Positions 53,124 through 60,504 of a DNA stretch of 64,000 bases are shown here, piece by piece. Position 1 is the first letter of the stretch. Each line of letters begins with the position of its first letter. The notes under the pieces were generated by a model that was not told the DNA's origin, searched no databases, and saw only the letters and a program-made list of their open reading frames with translations. This DNA is from Halobellus ruber. GTDB lineage: Archaea; Halobacteriota; Halobacteria; Halobacteriales; Haloferacaceae. The position numbers and the translations under genes are program-made. The stretch lies in NCBI RefSeq assembly GCF_014212355.1, contig NZ_JACKXD010000001.1, positions 457,143 to 521,142 on the forward strand, read 5' to 3'.

Positions 53124-53807
53124 ATGGACGAGCCGATCTTCCTCCCCGGCGGCCGCGACGCCCGGGGCACGTTGGACGTCGCCGCGGCCGACGCGGACGG
53201 GGCTGCGCCCCCCGACTCCGGGGCAGCCGACGCCTGCGTCGTCGCGTGTCCGCCGCACCCACAGCACGGCGGCGGCCGCGGGGACCGACGACTCGGCGCG
53301 CTGAGCGACGAACTCGGGGAGCGAGGCGTCGACTGCCTCCGGTTCGACTACGGCCCCTGGGACGGCGGCCGCAGCGAGCGGCGGGACGCGCTGCACGGGG
53401 TCGAGTGGGCCCGAGAGCGGTACGAGCGGGTCGCCCTGTTCGGCTACAGCTTCGGCGGGGCGGTCGCGATCTCGGCGGCCGCAAACGGCGCGGACGTCGT
53501 CGCCGTCGCCGCGCTCTCGCCGCCCGCCCGCGTCGGCGCAGCCCGGGAGGACGGCCCCGACGACCGCGGCGGCATCGACACGGTCGCCGATCTTTCGGCA
53601 CTCCCGGCGTCGCTTCCGGTCGGGATCTTCCACGGCGCACACGACGACGTGACGACGGTCGGGCCCGTCGCCGACCGCGCCCGGGAGCGCGGCGCGACCG
53701 TCCGGGAGTTCTCGACCGACCACTTCTTCGTCGGGCGCGAGGCCGAGTCCGCGGCTGCGGTGGGCGAGTTTCTGCAGCCGGTGCTTCACTCGGCGGCGTC
53801 GCGGTAG
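53124..53807 (+). CDS. Dienelactone-hydrolase-like alpha/beta hydrolase
   Basis: A 227-residue hydrolase. The nucleophile elbow is VALFGYSFGGAVAISAAANG, the acid follows in PVGIFHGAHDDVTTVGPVAD, and the catalytic histidine is in FSTDHFFVGREAE. The N-terminal CPPHPQHGGGRGDRRLGALS is the H-P-H-P-x-x-G-G loop of short archaeal hydrolases in this family. ATG at 53124. It overlaps the convergent membrane gene by 22 bases. Confidence 0.82.
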   Translation: MDEPIFLPGGRDARGTLDVAAADADGAAPPDSGAADACVVACPPHPQHGGGRGDRRLGALSDELGERGVDCLRFDYGPWDGGRSERRDALHGVEWARERYERVALFGYSFGGAVAISAAANGADVVAVAALSPPARVGAAREDGPDDRGGIDTVADLSALPASLPVGIFHGAHDDVTTVGPVADRARERGATVREFSTDHFFVGREAESAAAVGEFLQPVLHSAASR

Positions 53808-54220
53808 CCGGCCGCGAACGAGACCGCGACGGCGGCGGCGCCCGCGGCGAACGCGAAGGTCCAGAACCCGGTCCAGACGGCCGCGCCGAGGTTCGTGGTC
53901 GCCGCGTAGGACGCCACCCCGGCCACCGTCCCCGCGGCTGCCGGCGCCCACAGCGGGCCGTCGGTCCACGAGCCGCCCGCGTCGACGTACTCGACCGCGT
54001 AGCCCCACGCGTTCCCGAGGGTGAACCGCACCACGACAACCCCCAACAGTCCGGCCGCTACTGCGGTAACGAGCGCGACCGGGTCCGGCGAGCCGGGGCC
54101 GTCCCCGAGGATCGCGCCGGGGCGGACCGTGGGGTGTGAGACGGCGCCGAGCAGGAACGCGAGGGCGTCGAGCAGGTACCACGGACGGAACCGGCGGTGG
54201 GCGCGCTGTGGGAGGGACAC
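53786..54220 (-). CDS. Multi-pass membrane protein of unknown function
   Basis: A 144-residue protein with about four helices (WYLLDALAFLLGAVSHPTV, LVTAVAAGLLGVVVVRFTLG, GTVAGVASYAATTNLGAAVW, TGFWTFAFAAGAAAVAVSFA). No named family is recognised. It lies directly downstream of the tail of the broken tfs gene on the same strand, so in the ancestor it probably followed tfs. Confidence 0.65.
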   Translation of the reverse strand: MSLPQRAHRRFRPWYLLDALAFLLGAVSHPTVRPGAILGDGPGSPDPVALVTAVAAGLLGVVVVRFTLGNAWGYAVEYVDAGGSWTDGPLWAPAAAGTVAGVASYAATTNLGAAVWTGFWTFAFAAGAAAVAVSFAAGYRDAAE

Positions 54221-54269
54221 ATCGGCGGTTCGGCGGACGGCGACAAGTGGTTTGTGTCCTGGGCGTGGC

Positions 54270-54314
54270 TCAACTGTCCCCGCGCCAGCGGCGGCCGCAC
54301 TCGGTGCAGTTGAC
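54270..54314 (-). pseudogene. Severed C-terminal tail of transcription factor S
   Basis: On the minus strand the codons before TGA (54270-54272) read VNCTECGRRWRGDS. This is the last strand of a TFS zinc ribbon: compare KCTECGNRWRDYN in the intact tfs of this window. No start and no upstream TFS sequence lie within reach; the rest of the gene is at 59627-59873. The intervening 5.3 kb is the island. Confidence 0.75.
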
Positions 54315-54411
54315 GTATATTACGACCCTAAACGAATCGTAGCAATACGGCCCAAGTTCACGTTCCTGTCCCCGAAATCACGCTTTCAATCCTCGAACTC
54401 GCCACGGTTAT

Positions 54412-54493
54412 ATACTGTCGGCTATAGTCGCGTGACGGATTTCGACACCCCGGGGGGTGTGGAAGATCTTCACGTAGTTATAGCCGACAGTAT
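54412..54493. repeat. Palindromic MITE-like element, family A (copy 1)
   Basis: An 82-base near-perfect palindrome with ends ATACTGTCGGCTATA and TATAGCCGACAGTAT and a CCCCGGGG centre. It matches copies at 56392-56471 and 59147-59226. Its right end shares TAT with the left end of a family B element at 54491, so one element landed in or against the other. Confidence 0.9.
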
Positions 54494-54571
54494 AGTAGCG
54501 TTTGCAACTGGTTACACATCCGACACGCCGTCGTGCGATCGAGTGAGCGAAGACTTGCAAACGCTACTATA
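54491..54571. repeat. Palindromic MITE-like element, family B (copy 2)
   Basis: An 81-base element with 17-base perfect inverted ends, TATAGTAGCGTTTGCAA and TTGCAAACGCTACTATA. The centre matches the copy at 24490-24573 apart from small differences. It abuts family A copy 1. Confidence 0.9.
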
Positions 54572-55152
54572 ACGAAGGAACGACTGTGTATATGGACGAC
54601 AACGTGATGGGAGCAGAGCCTCGTGAACTGGAGACTGGACTATCGACGCTACAGCAGAAGATAGCTGGGGTATGCCCCTCCTGCGGTGATAGAGATGCAA
54701 GCGCATACCTCCGTCTTCAGGCGGAGGTCGAGCGGCACTATTATGACTGTGGATCGGGTTCTCACGGATGCTACGGAATCGGTGGGAGGCCGTCCCCGAA
54801 CCACAAGGGGTGGAGAACCGGCGGTGGTTTGCACGGCCATGACACGGATTCCGACGGGGCCTCATCGGCCGGGCCACAGCCCTACGAGGGAGACAAACGA
54901 GAGTTCCCCCGGTGTGTCGCCGGTTCCCTCCGAGTGCGGGTTGGAACCGAAGGGCGACGACCGCCCGAATCCGATGGTCGGATTCCTCCGCGTTTACACG
55001 GAGGAGGTCAAGACGTGGAGTCGTTCGGTGACCACGATAGAAACAGTCGCACGTGTCGGAAAGCAGAGCCAGTGTGACGTATGCTGAGATTAAACCTGAG
55101 TACCGCCAGTCGTCAGCTCCGAACTGAGAGCTACAGTCGCTGTAGCTGAACC
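54572..55152. other. Island stretch without an assignable gene
   Basis: An open frame runs from 54586 to 55077 on the plus strand with C-x-x-C in GVCPSCGDRDASAYLRLQ, but the product is low in structure and unlike any family I know. A second overlapping frame (54686-55087) contains VSPVPSECGLEPKGDDRPNP. A near-perfect hairpin with arms CCTCCGTC and GGCGGAGG lies at 54708-54727. The region may be a decayed insertion-sequence end or a structured RNA. Confidence 0.4.
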
Positions 55153-55299
55153 TCACCGTGGCATCTCGGTCCTGCGGTCACCGGCGTCAGCACGTCGAGA
55201 GGCGTCTTCCAGTAGTTCCGAGGCGTCCTCGTTGAGAACCTCATCGAGGAACAATCCACTCCCGTCATCAACTACGCTGTTAACCAACAGTACCAACAC
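55153..55299 (-). CDS. Small ORF or 3' gene remnant beside the tRNA-like gene
   Basis: From a GTG at 55299 the frame encodes 48 acidic residues (LVNSVVDDGSGLFLDEVLNE, then DASELLEDASRRADAGD). It lies just downstream of the tRNA-like gene on the same strand, where integrated elements usually start, so it may be the end of a lost element gene. No family is recognised. Confidence 0.3.
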   Translation of the reverse strand: MLVLLVNSVVDDGSGLFLDEVLNEDASELLEDASRRADAGDRRTEMPR

Positions 55300-55347
55300 T
55301 TGTGAATGATATGCCGGTTGAGACAGTTCTGCTGGAAGGAAGCAGTA

Positions 55348-55483
55348 TGGGCACGCTTGGACTCGAACCAAGGGCTTTCCAGCGTCTCCGGCGATGACGC
55401 AAATCAACAGAAGAATCCCGAAGGATTCCCCGACCGTCGTCACCGTTGATGCTGGCTGTTCTTCCAGACTGAACTACGTACCC
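55348..55483 (-). tRNA. Intron-containing tRNA-like gene, anticodon unresolved
   Basis: Reading the minus strand from 55483: acceptor GGGTACG pairs with CGTGCCC (one G-U) followed by an A at position 73. The D arm is GTTC-loop-GAAC with G-G in the loop, and the T arm is CTTGG-TTCGAGT-CCAAG. The anticodon stem CCAGC/GCTGG encloses 67 bases instead of 7, so an intron of about 60 bases is expected. The intron holds a GAATCC-TTCG-GGATTC hairpin. Position 33 and the splice sites do not fit cleanly, so the anticodon cannot be read and a pseudo-tRNA is possible. Confidence 0.6.
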
Positions 55484-55705
55484 ATAGTGGGATAGTATGG
55501 ATACTAATAGTATAGTTCCCCCGTATCATCTTCGTGTTATGGGAACGTGGTGGGTCGGCGAATATGCGACCGAAGAGGCATCGCAGAACCACCCTCGGAG
55601 CCTTTTATAGAGCCGAGTTTGGATCGCCTGTCAGAGCGGACGTGTGTATATACCGTGTCAAACGATCCCGCAGATTCCGCGTAATCGAGTCCAGTAGGGA
55701 GGAAC

Positions 55706-55921
55706 TCAAGACGAAACGGACTGTGCGATGCTCTCTCCGACGAGCAACTTATACACTCCGAGCAATCCGTAGACGGAGAAGAGGACGCCGATCACGAATG
55801 CGAAGTCCCCGGACTCGAAGGATAAATTGTACAACCCCAATCCGAGGAATATCGTGGCGGAGATGCCCTGTGCGAGGCGTGTTCCTCTAAACTCGGTCAG
55901 TTTGTCCACGATTGGTGTCAT
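55706..55921 (-). CDS. Small two-helix membrane protein
   Basis: A 71-residue protein starting MTPIVDKLTEFRGTRLAQG, followed by two hydrophobic segments (ISATIFLGLGLYNLSF and FVIGVLFSVYGLLGVYKLL). ATG at 55921 is preferred to a TTG at 55942. Base composition is clearly lower in GC than the core genes. It is an island gene of unknown function. Confidence 0.6.
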   Translation of the reverse strand: MTPIVDKLTEFRGTRLAQGISATIFLGLGLYNLSFESGDFAFVIGVLFSVYGLLGVYKLLVGESIAQSVSS

Positions 55922-56102
55922 ATACTGGGTTACGAGGTTCAAAGTATCGATACTTCCCCTAATCGAGCCGATTCGTACCTAATTGCTGTATTCTCTGAGC
56001 TGAGCGATTTCTGCCTGTTGTGAGAGTACTTCTCTCATCCTTGTAGTAACGAGATACTGGTTACCCACATTTTCATCACAGCGGTAACCATACAAGTACG
56101 AT

Positions 56103-57942
56103 GTGAGCCTCACAGAGAGGCAGACGAGCGACGCTATTCGTATCCTCCACGTCGACGATAATATTGACTTTGCCGAGATGGCTACAGCGTTTATCGAACG
56201 TGAGGACGACCGATTTGAGACCGAGACCGCAAGCAGTGCAAGCGACGGTCTGACTCGCCTTGCTGACTCAGCGCTCGACTGCGTCATCTCGGATTACGAT
56301 ATGCCCCGTCAAAACGGGCTTGAGTTCCTCCGAACGGTTCGAGAGGAGTATCCTGAGCTTCCGTTCATTTTACATACGGGCAAGGGGTCTGATACTGTTG
56401 GCTATAACTACGTGAAGATTTTCGGCACCCCGGGGTGCCGAAATCCTTCACGCGACTATAGCCGACAGTATGAGGAAGCCGCCAGCGACGCTATTTCGGC
56501 TGGTGCGACTGATTATATTCAGAAGGAGAGTGGCACAGACCACTTTAGCGTCCTTGCCAAGCGTGTCAAGACGGCTGTTGAACGGACACGTGCAGAGCGA
56601 CAACGCCAGCAACTAGCCGAAGCGATTGAAACGGCCCGTGAAGGAATCGGCATTATTGGCTCGGATGGCCACCATACGGCTGTCAACCGAGCATACGCTG
56701 ATGCCTACGGCAGCCGCCCTTCGGAACTGGTCGGAATTATACCCGGAGAACGAGGCTGAGTATATGCGTAGCGAGGTTCTGCCGACTGTTGACGAGGTCG
56801 GGTACTGGCGTGGGCGGACGACTGGTCTCCGTGCTGGTGGAGAGACGTTCGTTCAGGACTGTGTCGTGTCCGCAACCGAACAGAGGACAACGATCTGTGC
56901 CGTTCAAGACGTTTCTGCCGAGGCCGAGGAGGACGAACAACTGAACCGTTATCAGGCACTTATCGAGGTGCTGAAAGACCCCGTATACGTCCTCGACGAG
57001 GGGGGTCAGTTCGATTTCGTTAATAACGCATTTGTTGAGAAGTTCGGATTCCAGAGGGAGGAGTTGTTAGGAAACAGCGTGTCCACCATTAAAAACGAGC
57101 AGGCGGTGGAACAGGGACTGAACAATCTCAGGCAGATTTTGTCATCGGACGGACCCGATAGTACGTATTTTGAGACGGAAATCAAGTCTCAGAGCGGTGA
57201 GTCAATCCCGTGTGAAGACCATATGACAGCACTCCCGTATGAAGGAGACGCATTTGACGGTTCTGTCGGAATACTTCGGGACGTTTCCAGACAAAAAGAG
57301 CGGGAACGGGAACTGAGGCGACAAAATAGACGGCTTGATGCGTTTGCGAGCGTTGTTAGCCACGACCTCCGAAATCCACTCAACGTTGCGGAAGGGAACG
57401 TGGAACTCCTTCGTGAGGAGTGTGATAGCGACCGAATCGACCGTATCGAGCAGTCACTGGTACGGATGTCTGAGTTGATCGATGACCTTCTCCAGTTGTC
57501 CCGTGTCGGTAACGACACCGATGGTATGGAGTCAGTCAGTCTCGCTGAGGAATCTAAGAGCTGCTGGCAACGTGTTGAGACCGGCGACGCAACGCTCCAG
57601 ACGAAAGCCGATCGCACTGTCCGAGCCGACCCGAGTCGGCTTGTACAACTCTTCGAGAACCTGATGCGGAATGCAGTCGAGCATACGAGTCAGGATGTTA
57701 CAGTCACAGTTGGTGAACTTGAGGATGGATTCTACGTCGAAGACGACGGCTCTGGAATACCTGAGGATAGCCGAGATGACGTGTTTGAGGCAGGGTACAC
57801 GACTACCGACGAGGGTACTGGATTCGGACTCTCGATCGTGAAGGACGTTGCCGAAGCCCACGGGTGGGAGGTCAGCATCACAGAAGGTTCTGAAGGCGGG
57901 GCACGTTTCGGGATAACCAACGTGGATTTTGAAACGTCGTAG
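56103..57942 (+). pseudogene. Hybrid receiver-PAS-histidine kinase, frameshifted
   Basis: Two frames together form one haloarchaeal sensor kinase. Frame 1 (56103-56759, GTG start) has a receiver (IRILHVDDNIDFAEMATAF, DCVISDYDMPRQNG) and the start of a PAS domain (AYADAYGSRPSELVG). Frame 2 (open from 56626 to 57942) continues with WSELYPENEAEYMRSEV, a second PAS, the H-box SVVSHDLRNPLNVAEGN, N-box LFENLMRNAVEH and G-boxes DDGSGIP and GTGFGLSIVK. The shift falls at about 56725-56745, where TCGGAA is repeated. An 80-base MITE also interrupts the receiver in frame. Confidence 0.85.
56392..56471. repeat. Palindromic MITE-like element, family A (copy 2), in frame inside a receiver domain
   Basis: An 80-base copy with ends ATACTGTTGGCTATA and TATAGCCGACAGTAT. 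With one duplicated G it adds 81 bases, that is 27 codons, encoding TVGYNYVKIFGTPGCRNPSR and flanks. Removing it restores LHTGKGSEEAASDAISAGAT, the usual receiver sequence. Confidence 0.9.
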
Positions 57943-57982
57943 CGTCTCTCCTGCGATGTGAGATGTGCGATTCTACCGACTC

Positions 57983-58063
57983 ATACGGATTATTGTAGTC
58001 AATTACCGGTCATCGCGACACCGTCTCCGGCGATGACCGGTAATTCGTTACAATAATCCGTAT
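57983..58063. repeat. Palindromic MITE-like element, family C
   Basis: An 81-base palindrome with ends ATACGGATTATTGTA and TACAATAATCCGTAT, and inner arms ATTACCGGTCATCGC and GCGATGACCGGTAAT around a 12-base loop. Only one copy lies in the window, but its size and design match families A and B. It sits just after the kinase gene and may terminate it. Confidence 0.8.
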
Positions 58064-58138
58064 CAGTGGCCTCACCCGGTCTATCACTTTCACCGTGCTT
58101 TCCCGAGAGATATAAGTGCAGAATGCTAACCATTAGGT

Positions 58139-58172
58139 GGAACTTGGAAGCCTGTCACACGTTCCAAGTTCC
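58139..58172. repeat. 11-bp inverted repeat before the small zinc-finger gene
   Basis: GGAACTTGGAA and TTCCAAGTTCC are exact reverse complements separated by 12 bases, ending 8 bases before the ATG at 58181. A TATA-like GATATAAG lies at about 58109-58116. The inverted repeat thus falls in the 5' leader or operator position of the following gene. Confidence 0.7.
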
Positions 58173-58180
58173 TCCCCCCT

Positions 58181-58330
58181 ATGTCAGACACGGCGTCCGA
58201 ACTCGGCGCGTGCCCGTTCTGTGAGGCGGTTATTCCGACAGAAGCTGTGCTACTGGAGTACGAGGTCGACGGCGAAACGCGGATGTTTGCTGAATGCTAC
58301 GAGTGCGGCGAGCCCGTTCAGCCACAGTAA
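58181..58330 (+). CDS. Small double C-x-x-C zinc-ribbon protein
   Basis: A 49-residue protein: MSDTASELGACPFCEAVIPT, VLLEYEVDGETRMF and ECYECGEPVQPQ. Two C-x-x-C pairs 32 residues apart predict one zinc site. From memory it resembles short haloarchaeal zinc-binding proteins (perhaps DUF7837). It is too short for most gene finders. It is an island gene preceded by a perfect inverted repeat. Confidence 0.7.
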   Translation: MSDTASELGACPFCEAVIPTEAVLLEYEVDGETRMFAECYECGEPVQPQ

Positions 58331-58612
58331 CTGTGGATTTTGAGTCAGTTCAGGCATCTACCGTCGGCGTTCCCGAGCGGTGCGCACTCAACAGGGAGAG
58401 GCGTATATCGGGGCAAAGAGCGTTTTGAACGGGCTCTCTCACGTAAATCAAGAGTCGTTCGAATCCATCTTCGAGCGGTCCGAACCGTTACAATATGTTG
58501 GCAGTACTGTAATGGTGGGTAGTCGAACTGGACTATCCACCTCCCCACCTGTCCCGCTTTCCCCACCCTCCGTTCGATCCGTCGAGGTTTCTCCGTGGAG
58601 TAGTTACGGTCG

Positions 58613-59065
58613 CTACTGTTCTTGAATCGGGTCGTGCTGGCGTTTGACCACTTCGGCAAATCCGACGTTTTCCCGCACGTCGTCAAGACGAATAGTGACA
58701 CGCTCTCCAACCTCAGTATCGGGGACAATCACGACGTAGCCTCCGTCGATTTTCGTAATCCCGTCGCCCTTGTCGCCCAAACTCTCGATTTTGACCTCGC
58801 GCATCTCACCCTCCGACACGGGCGGGTCGGATTGAGCATCACGACCGCGAGACCGTGAGTCGCCCTCTGTTAGCTCCTCGTTTCGGGTAGTACTCTCCGA
58901 AGCGGACTCATCACCTGTAGACGAGATGAGTGCGACTCGGCAGGTCTCTCCAGCTTGAACGCTCCCTTGCTGGATTTCCTGCTTCGGAACTTCGACGGTG
59001 TACGTATCGCCCTGCTCAGTCACGCGAGCCGAGTACAGGCACAGCAGGTCATCAGAGATATTCAT
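58613..59065 (-). CDS. TRAM-domain protein
   Basis: A 150-residue protein. The N-terminal part starts MNISDDLLCLYSARVTEQGD. A Ser/Glu/Arg-rich linker follows. The C-terminal TRAM domain is VKIESLGDKGDGITKIDGGY, VVIVPDTEVGERVTIRLDDV and NVGFAEVVKRQ. TRAM proteins bind RNA; in archaea some act as RNA chaperones or cold-shock-like factors. The ATG at 59065 is chosen because the longer frame to 59206 reads through the family A element. Confidence 0.85.
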   Translation of the reverse strand: MNISDDLLCLYSARVTEQGDTYTVEVPKQEIQQGSVQAGETCRVALISSTGDESASESTTRNEELTEGDSRSRGRDAQSDPPVSEGEMREVKIESLGDKGDGITKIDGGYVVIVPDTEVGERVTIRLDDVRENVGFAEVVKRQHDPIQEQ

Positions 59066-59146
59066 CTGCCTAATCCAATAGAGAAACGAGCGATGCATAG
59101 GCGTTCTGGATACTCCTCGCGTTGCCCACACGGGGTGGGCTGTGTG

Positions 59147-59226
59147 ATACTGTTGGGTATAACTACGTGAAGATTCTCGGTACCCCGGGGTGCCGAAATC
59201 CGTCACGCAGTCATAGCCGACAGTAT
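59147..59226. repeat. Palindromic MITE-like element, family A (copy 3)
   Basis: An 80-base copy, with ends ATACTGTTGGGTATA and TCATAGCCGACAGTAT and the same CCCCGGGG centre. It lies in the divergent spacer between the TRAM gene and tfs, 46 bases before the tfs start, so it may carry or disturb their promoters. Confidence 0.9.
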
Positions 59227-59272
59227 GAACACAACTGAATTAAGTGCTACAAGTGAGTAAATAGGGGTTACA

Positions 59273-59593
59273 ATGCAATTCTGTGACGAGTGCGGGTCTC
59301 TGATGAAGAAGGAAGACGGTGTGATGGTGTGTTCGAGTTGCGGTTATGAGGCGGAACAGGCGGGCGACGCCGAGGAGTTTGTCAGTACGACTGAACAGGC
59401 TGGTGACGAGCTGATTGAAACTTCTGAGGATGCGAACTTCGAGGGGAAGCCGACTGCGGACGACGTGACGTGTGATGATTGCGGGCACGGTGAAGCGTGG
59501 TACACGATCAAGCAGACGGGCTCGGCTGACGAACCTCCTACTCGGTTTTTCAAATGTACCGAGTGCGGGAATCGGTGGCGAGACTACAATTAA
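59273..59593 (+). CDS. tfs: Transcription factor S (TFS), island copy
   Basis: A 106-residue transcript-cleavage factor of RNA polymerase. The N-terminal zinc ribbon is MQFCDECGSLMKKEDGVMVC, then CSSCG; the C-terminal ribbon is VTCDDCGHGEAWYTIKQTGS, ADEPPTRFF (with the catalytic Asp-Glu) and KCTECGNRWRDYN. All eight cysteines and the D-E pair are kept. Codon use is less GC-rich than in the broken resident copy nearby, as expected for an imported gene. It is convergent with that remnant. Confidence 0.93.
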   Translation: MQFCDECGSLMKKEDGVMVCSSCGYEAEQAGDAEEFVSTTEQAGDELIETSEDANFEGKPTADDVTCDDCGHGEAWYTIKQTGSADEPPTRFFKCTECGNRWRDYN

Positions 59594-59626
59594 AGTATCG
59601 TTTATCCGTCCTCGCGTTTGGAAAAC

Positions 59627-59873
59627 CGCGTCGACGGAGCCGGTCCGTTTGACCGTGTACCACGCCTCGCCGTTGCCGCACTCCTCGCCGGTCACGTCGG
59701 TCGCGGTGGGCTTGCCCTCGAAGTTCGCGCCCTCCTCGGTTTCGATCACGTCGTCGTCGGTCTGTGACTCCGTGGAGACGAACTCCGCGGCCAGTTCGGC
59801 GCGCGCGCCGCAGTCGTCCCATCATTCCCTCGCGGGAGACCATCACCGTCCCGCAATCGTCGCAGAACTGCAC
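59627..59873 (-). pseudogene. Broken resident tfs gene, 5' part
   Basis: From a GTG at 59873 the minus strand encodes MQFCDDCGTVMVSREGMMG, then shifts frame and continues DCGARAELAAEFVSTESQTD, EEGANFEGKPTATDVTGEEC and GNGEAWYTVKRTGSVD before similarity ends. One zinc cysteine has become glycine (VTGEEC against VTCDDC). The missing tail NCTECGRRWRGDS is found at 54270-54311. Frameshift, lost cysteine and severed end agree that this copy is dead. Confidence 0.85.
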
Positions 59874-59955
59874 ACTTCCAACTCCCCGTCGGAGATACAA
59901 GTGTTTCTCGGGACTGTCACCCCCCAGTCGGCGGCGTCCGCAGTCGCCGTACCCG

Positions 59956-60504
59956 CTACTCCTGCGGTTCGACGCCGCCCTCGACCATCGGGCAGTTCCG
60001 CACCCGGAACCGTTCGCTGCCGACGACCTCTACGATCTCGGTCCCCTCGTGGGTACACCGCAGTTCGGGCGGCGCCGCCAGATACGGACACGATTGACAG
60101 TACTTGTCCTTGGGGACGACGTGCTCCCGGGCCGCCGACCCGTCGTCGCCGACGGACTCCACCTCGGGGGCGGGTCCGACGTCGCCGAGGGAGCCACCTC
60201 CGGCGTCGGCATCGACGTCGACGCCGACGCCCACTGACTCCTCGGAGCCGAGCGACGACCACAGGGTCTCCTCGTCGATCTCCCCGACCGACATCCGGTC
60301 GAACGGGTCGTCGTCGGGATCCGGCGGCTCCTCGGACAGGTCCGGGTCGAAGTCGGGCGGCTCCGCCGCGTCGTCGGACCGATCCGTGCGCTGGCGGTTG
60401 ATCCGCTCTGCAAGCTCCGAGAGCGGCGCGTCGTCGTCCCGCGTCTCGTCGTCGTGCGCCGTCGGGCGCGCGGGATCGTCGGTCGCCGACCCGTCGTCGC
60501 TCAT
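59956..60504 (-). CDS. Acidic protein with C-terminal cysteine cluster
   Basis: A 182-residue protein. The first 130 residues are Asp/Glu-rich and disordered, with a short helix LSELAERINRQRTD. The last 45 residues contain KYCQSCPYLAAPPELRCTHE and RFRVRNCPMVEGG, four cysteines that may bind a metal. The same tail occurs, from memory, in unnamed haloarchaeal proteins. It overlaps the upstream coiled-coil gene by ATGA and so is coupled to it. Confidence 0.7.
   Translation of the reverse strand: MSDDGSATDDPARPTAHDDETRDDDAPLSELAERINRQRTDRSDDAAEPPDFDPDLSEEPPDPDDDPFDRMSVGEIDEETLWSSLGSEESVGVGVDVDADAGGGSLGDVGPAPEVESVGDDGSAAREHVVPKDKYCQSCPYLAAPPELRCTHEGTEIVEVVGSERFRVRNCPMVEGGVEPQE

Larger units (their letters stand above)
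54315..59626. mobile_element. Lower-GC genomic island inserted in the resident tfs gene
   Basis: The island is bounded by the two halves of a minus-strand tfs gene. It is visibly less GC-rich than the flanks and holds five palindromic MITE-like elements of three families, an intron-bearing tRNA-like gene, a frameshifted hybrid histidine kinase, three or four small genes and an intact plus-strand tfs. No complete integrase or transposase gene is present. The exact ends are approximate because bases at the tfs junctions are lost or diverged. Confidence 0.7.

Noticed and set aside
55979-56287. Minus-strand 102-codon frame at the start of the sensor kinase
   Set aside because: It overlaps the receiver domain coding region and has no family features.
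58345-58728. Minus-strand 127-codon frame overlapping the TRAM gene end
   Set aside because: The TRAM frame is clearly the coding one. The remaining part (58345-58612) shows no domain, so that spacer is treated as non-coding.
59065-59206. N-terminal extension of the TRAM protein
   Set aside because: The extra 47 codons translate the family A palindrome and spacer, not protein sequence conserved in TRAM proteins.
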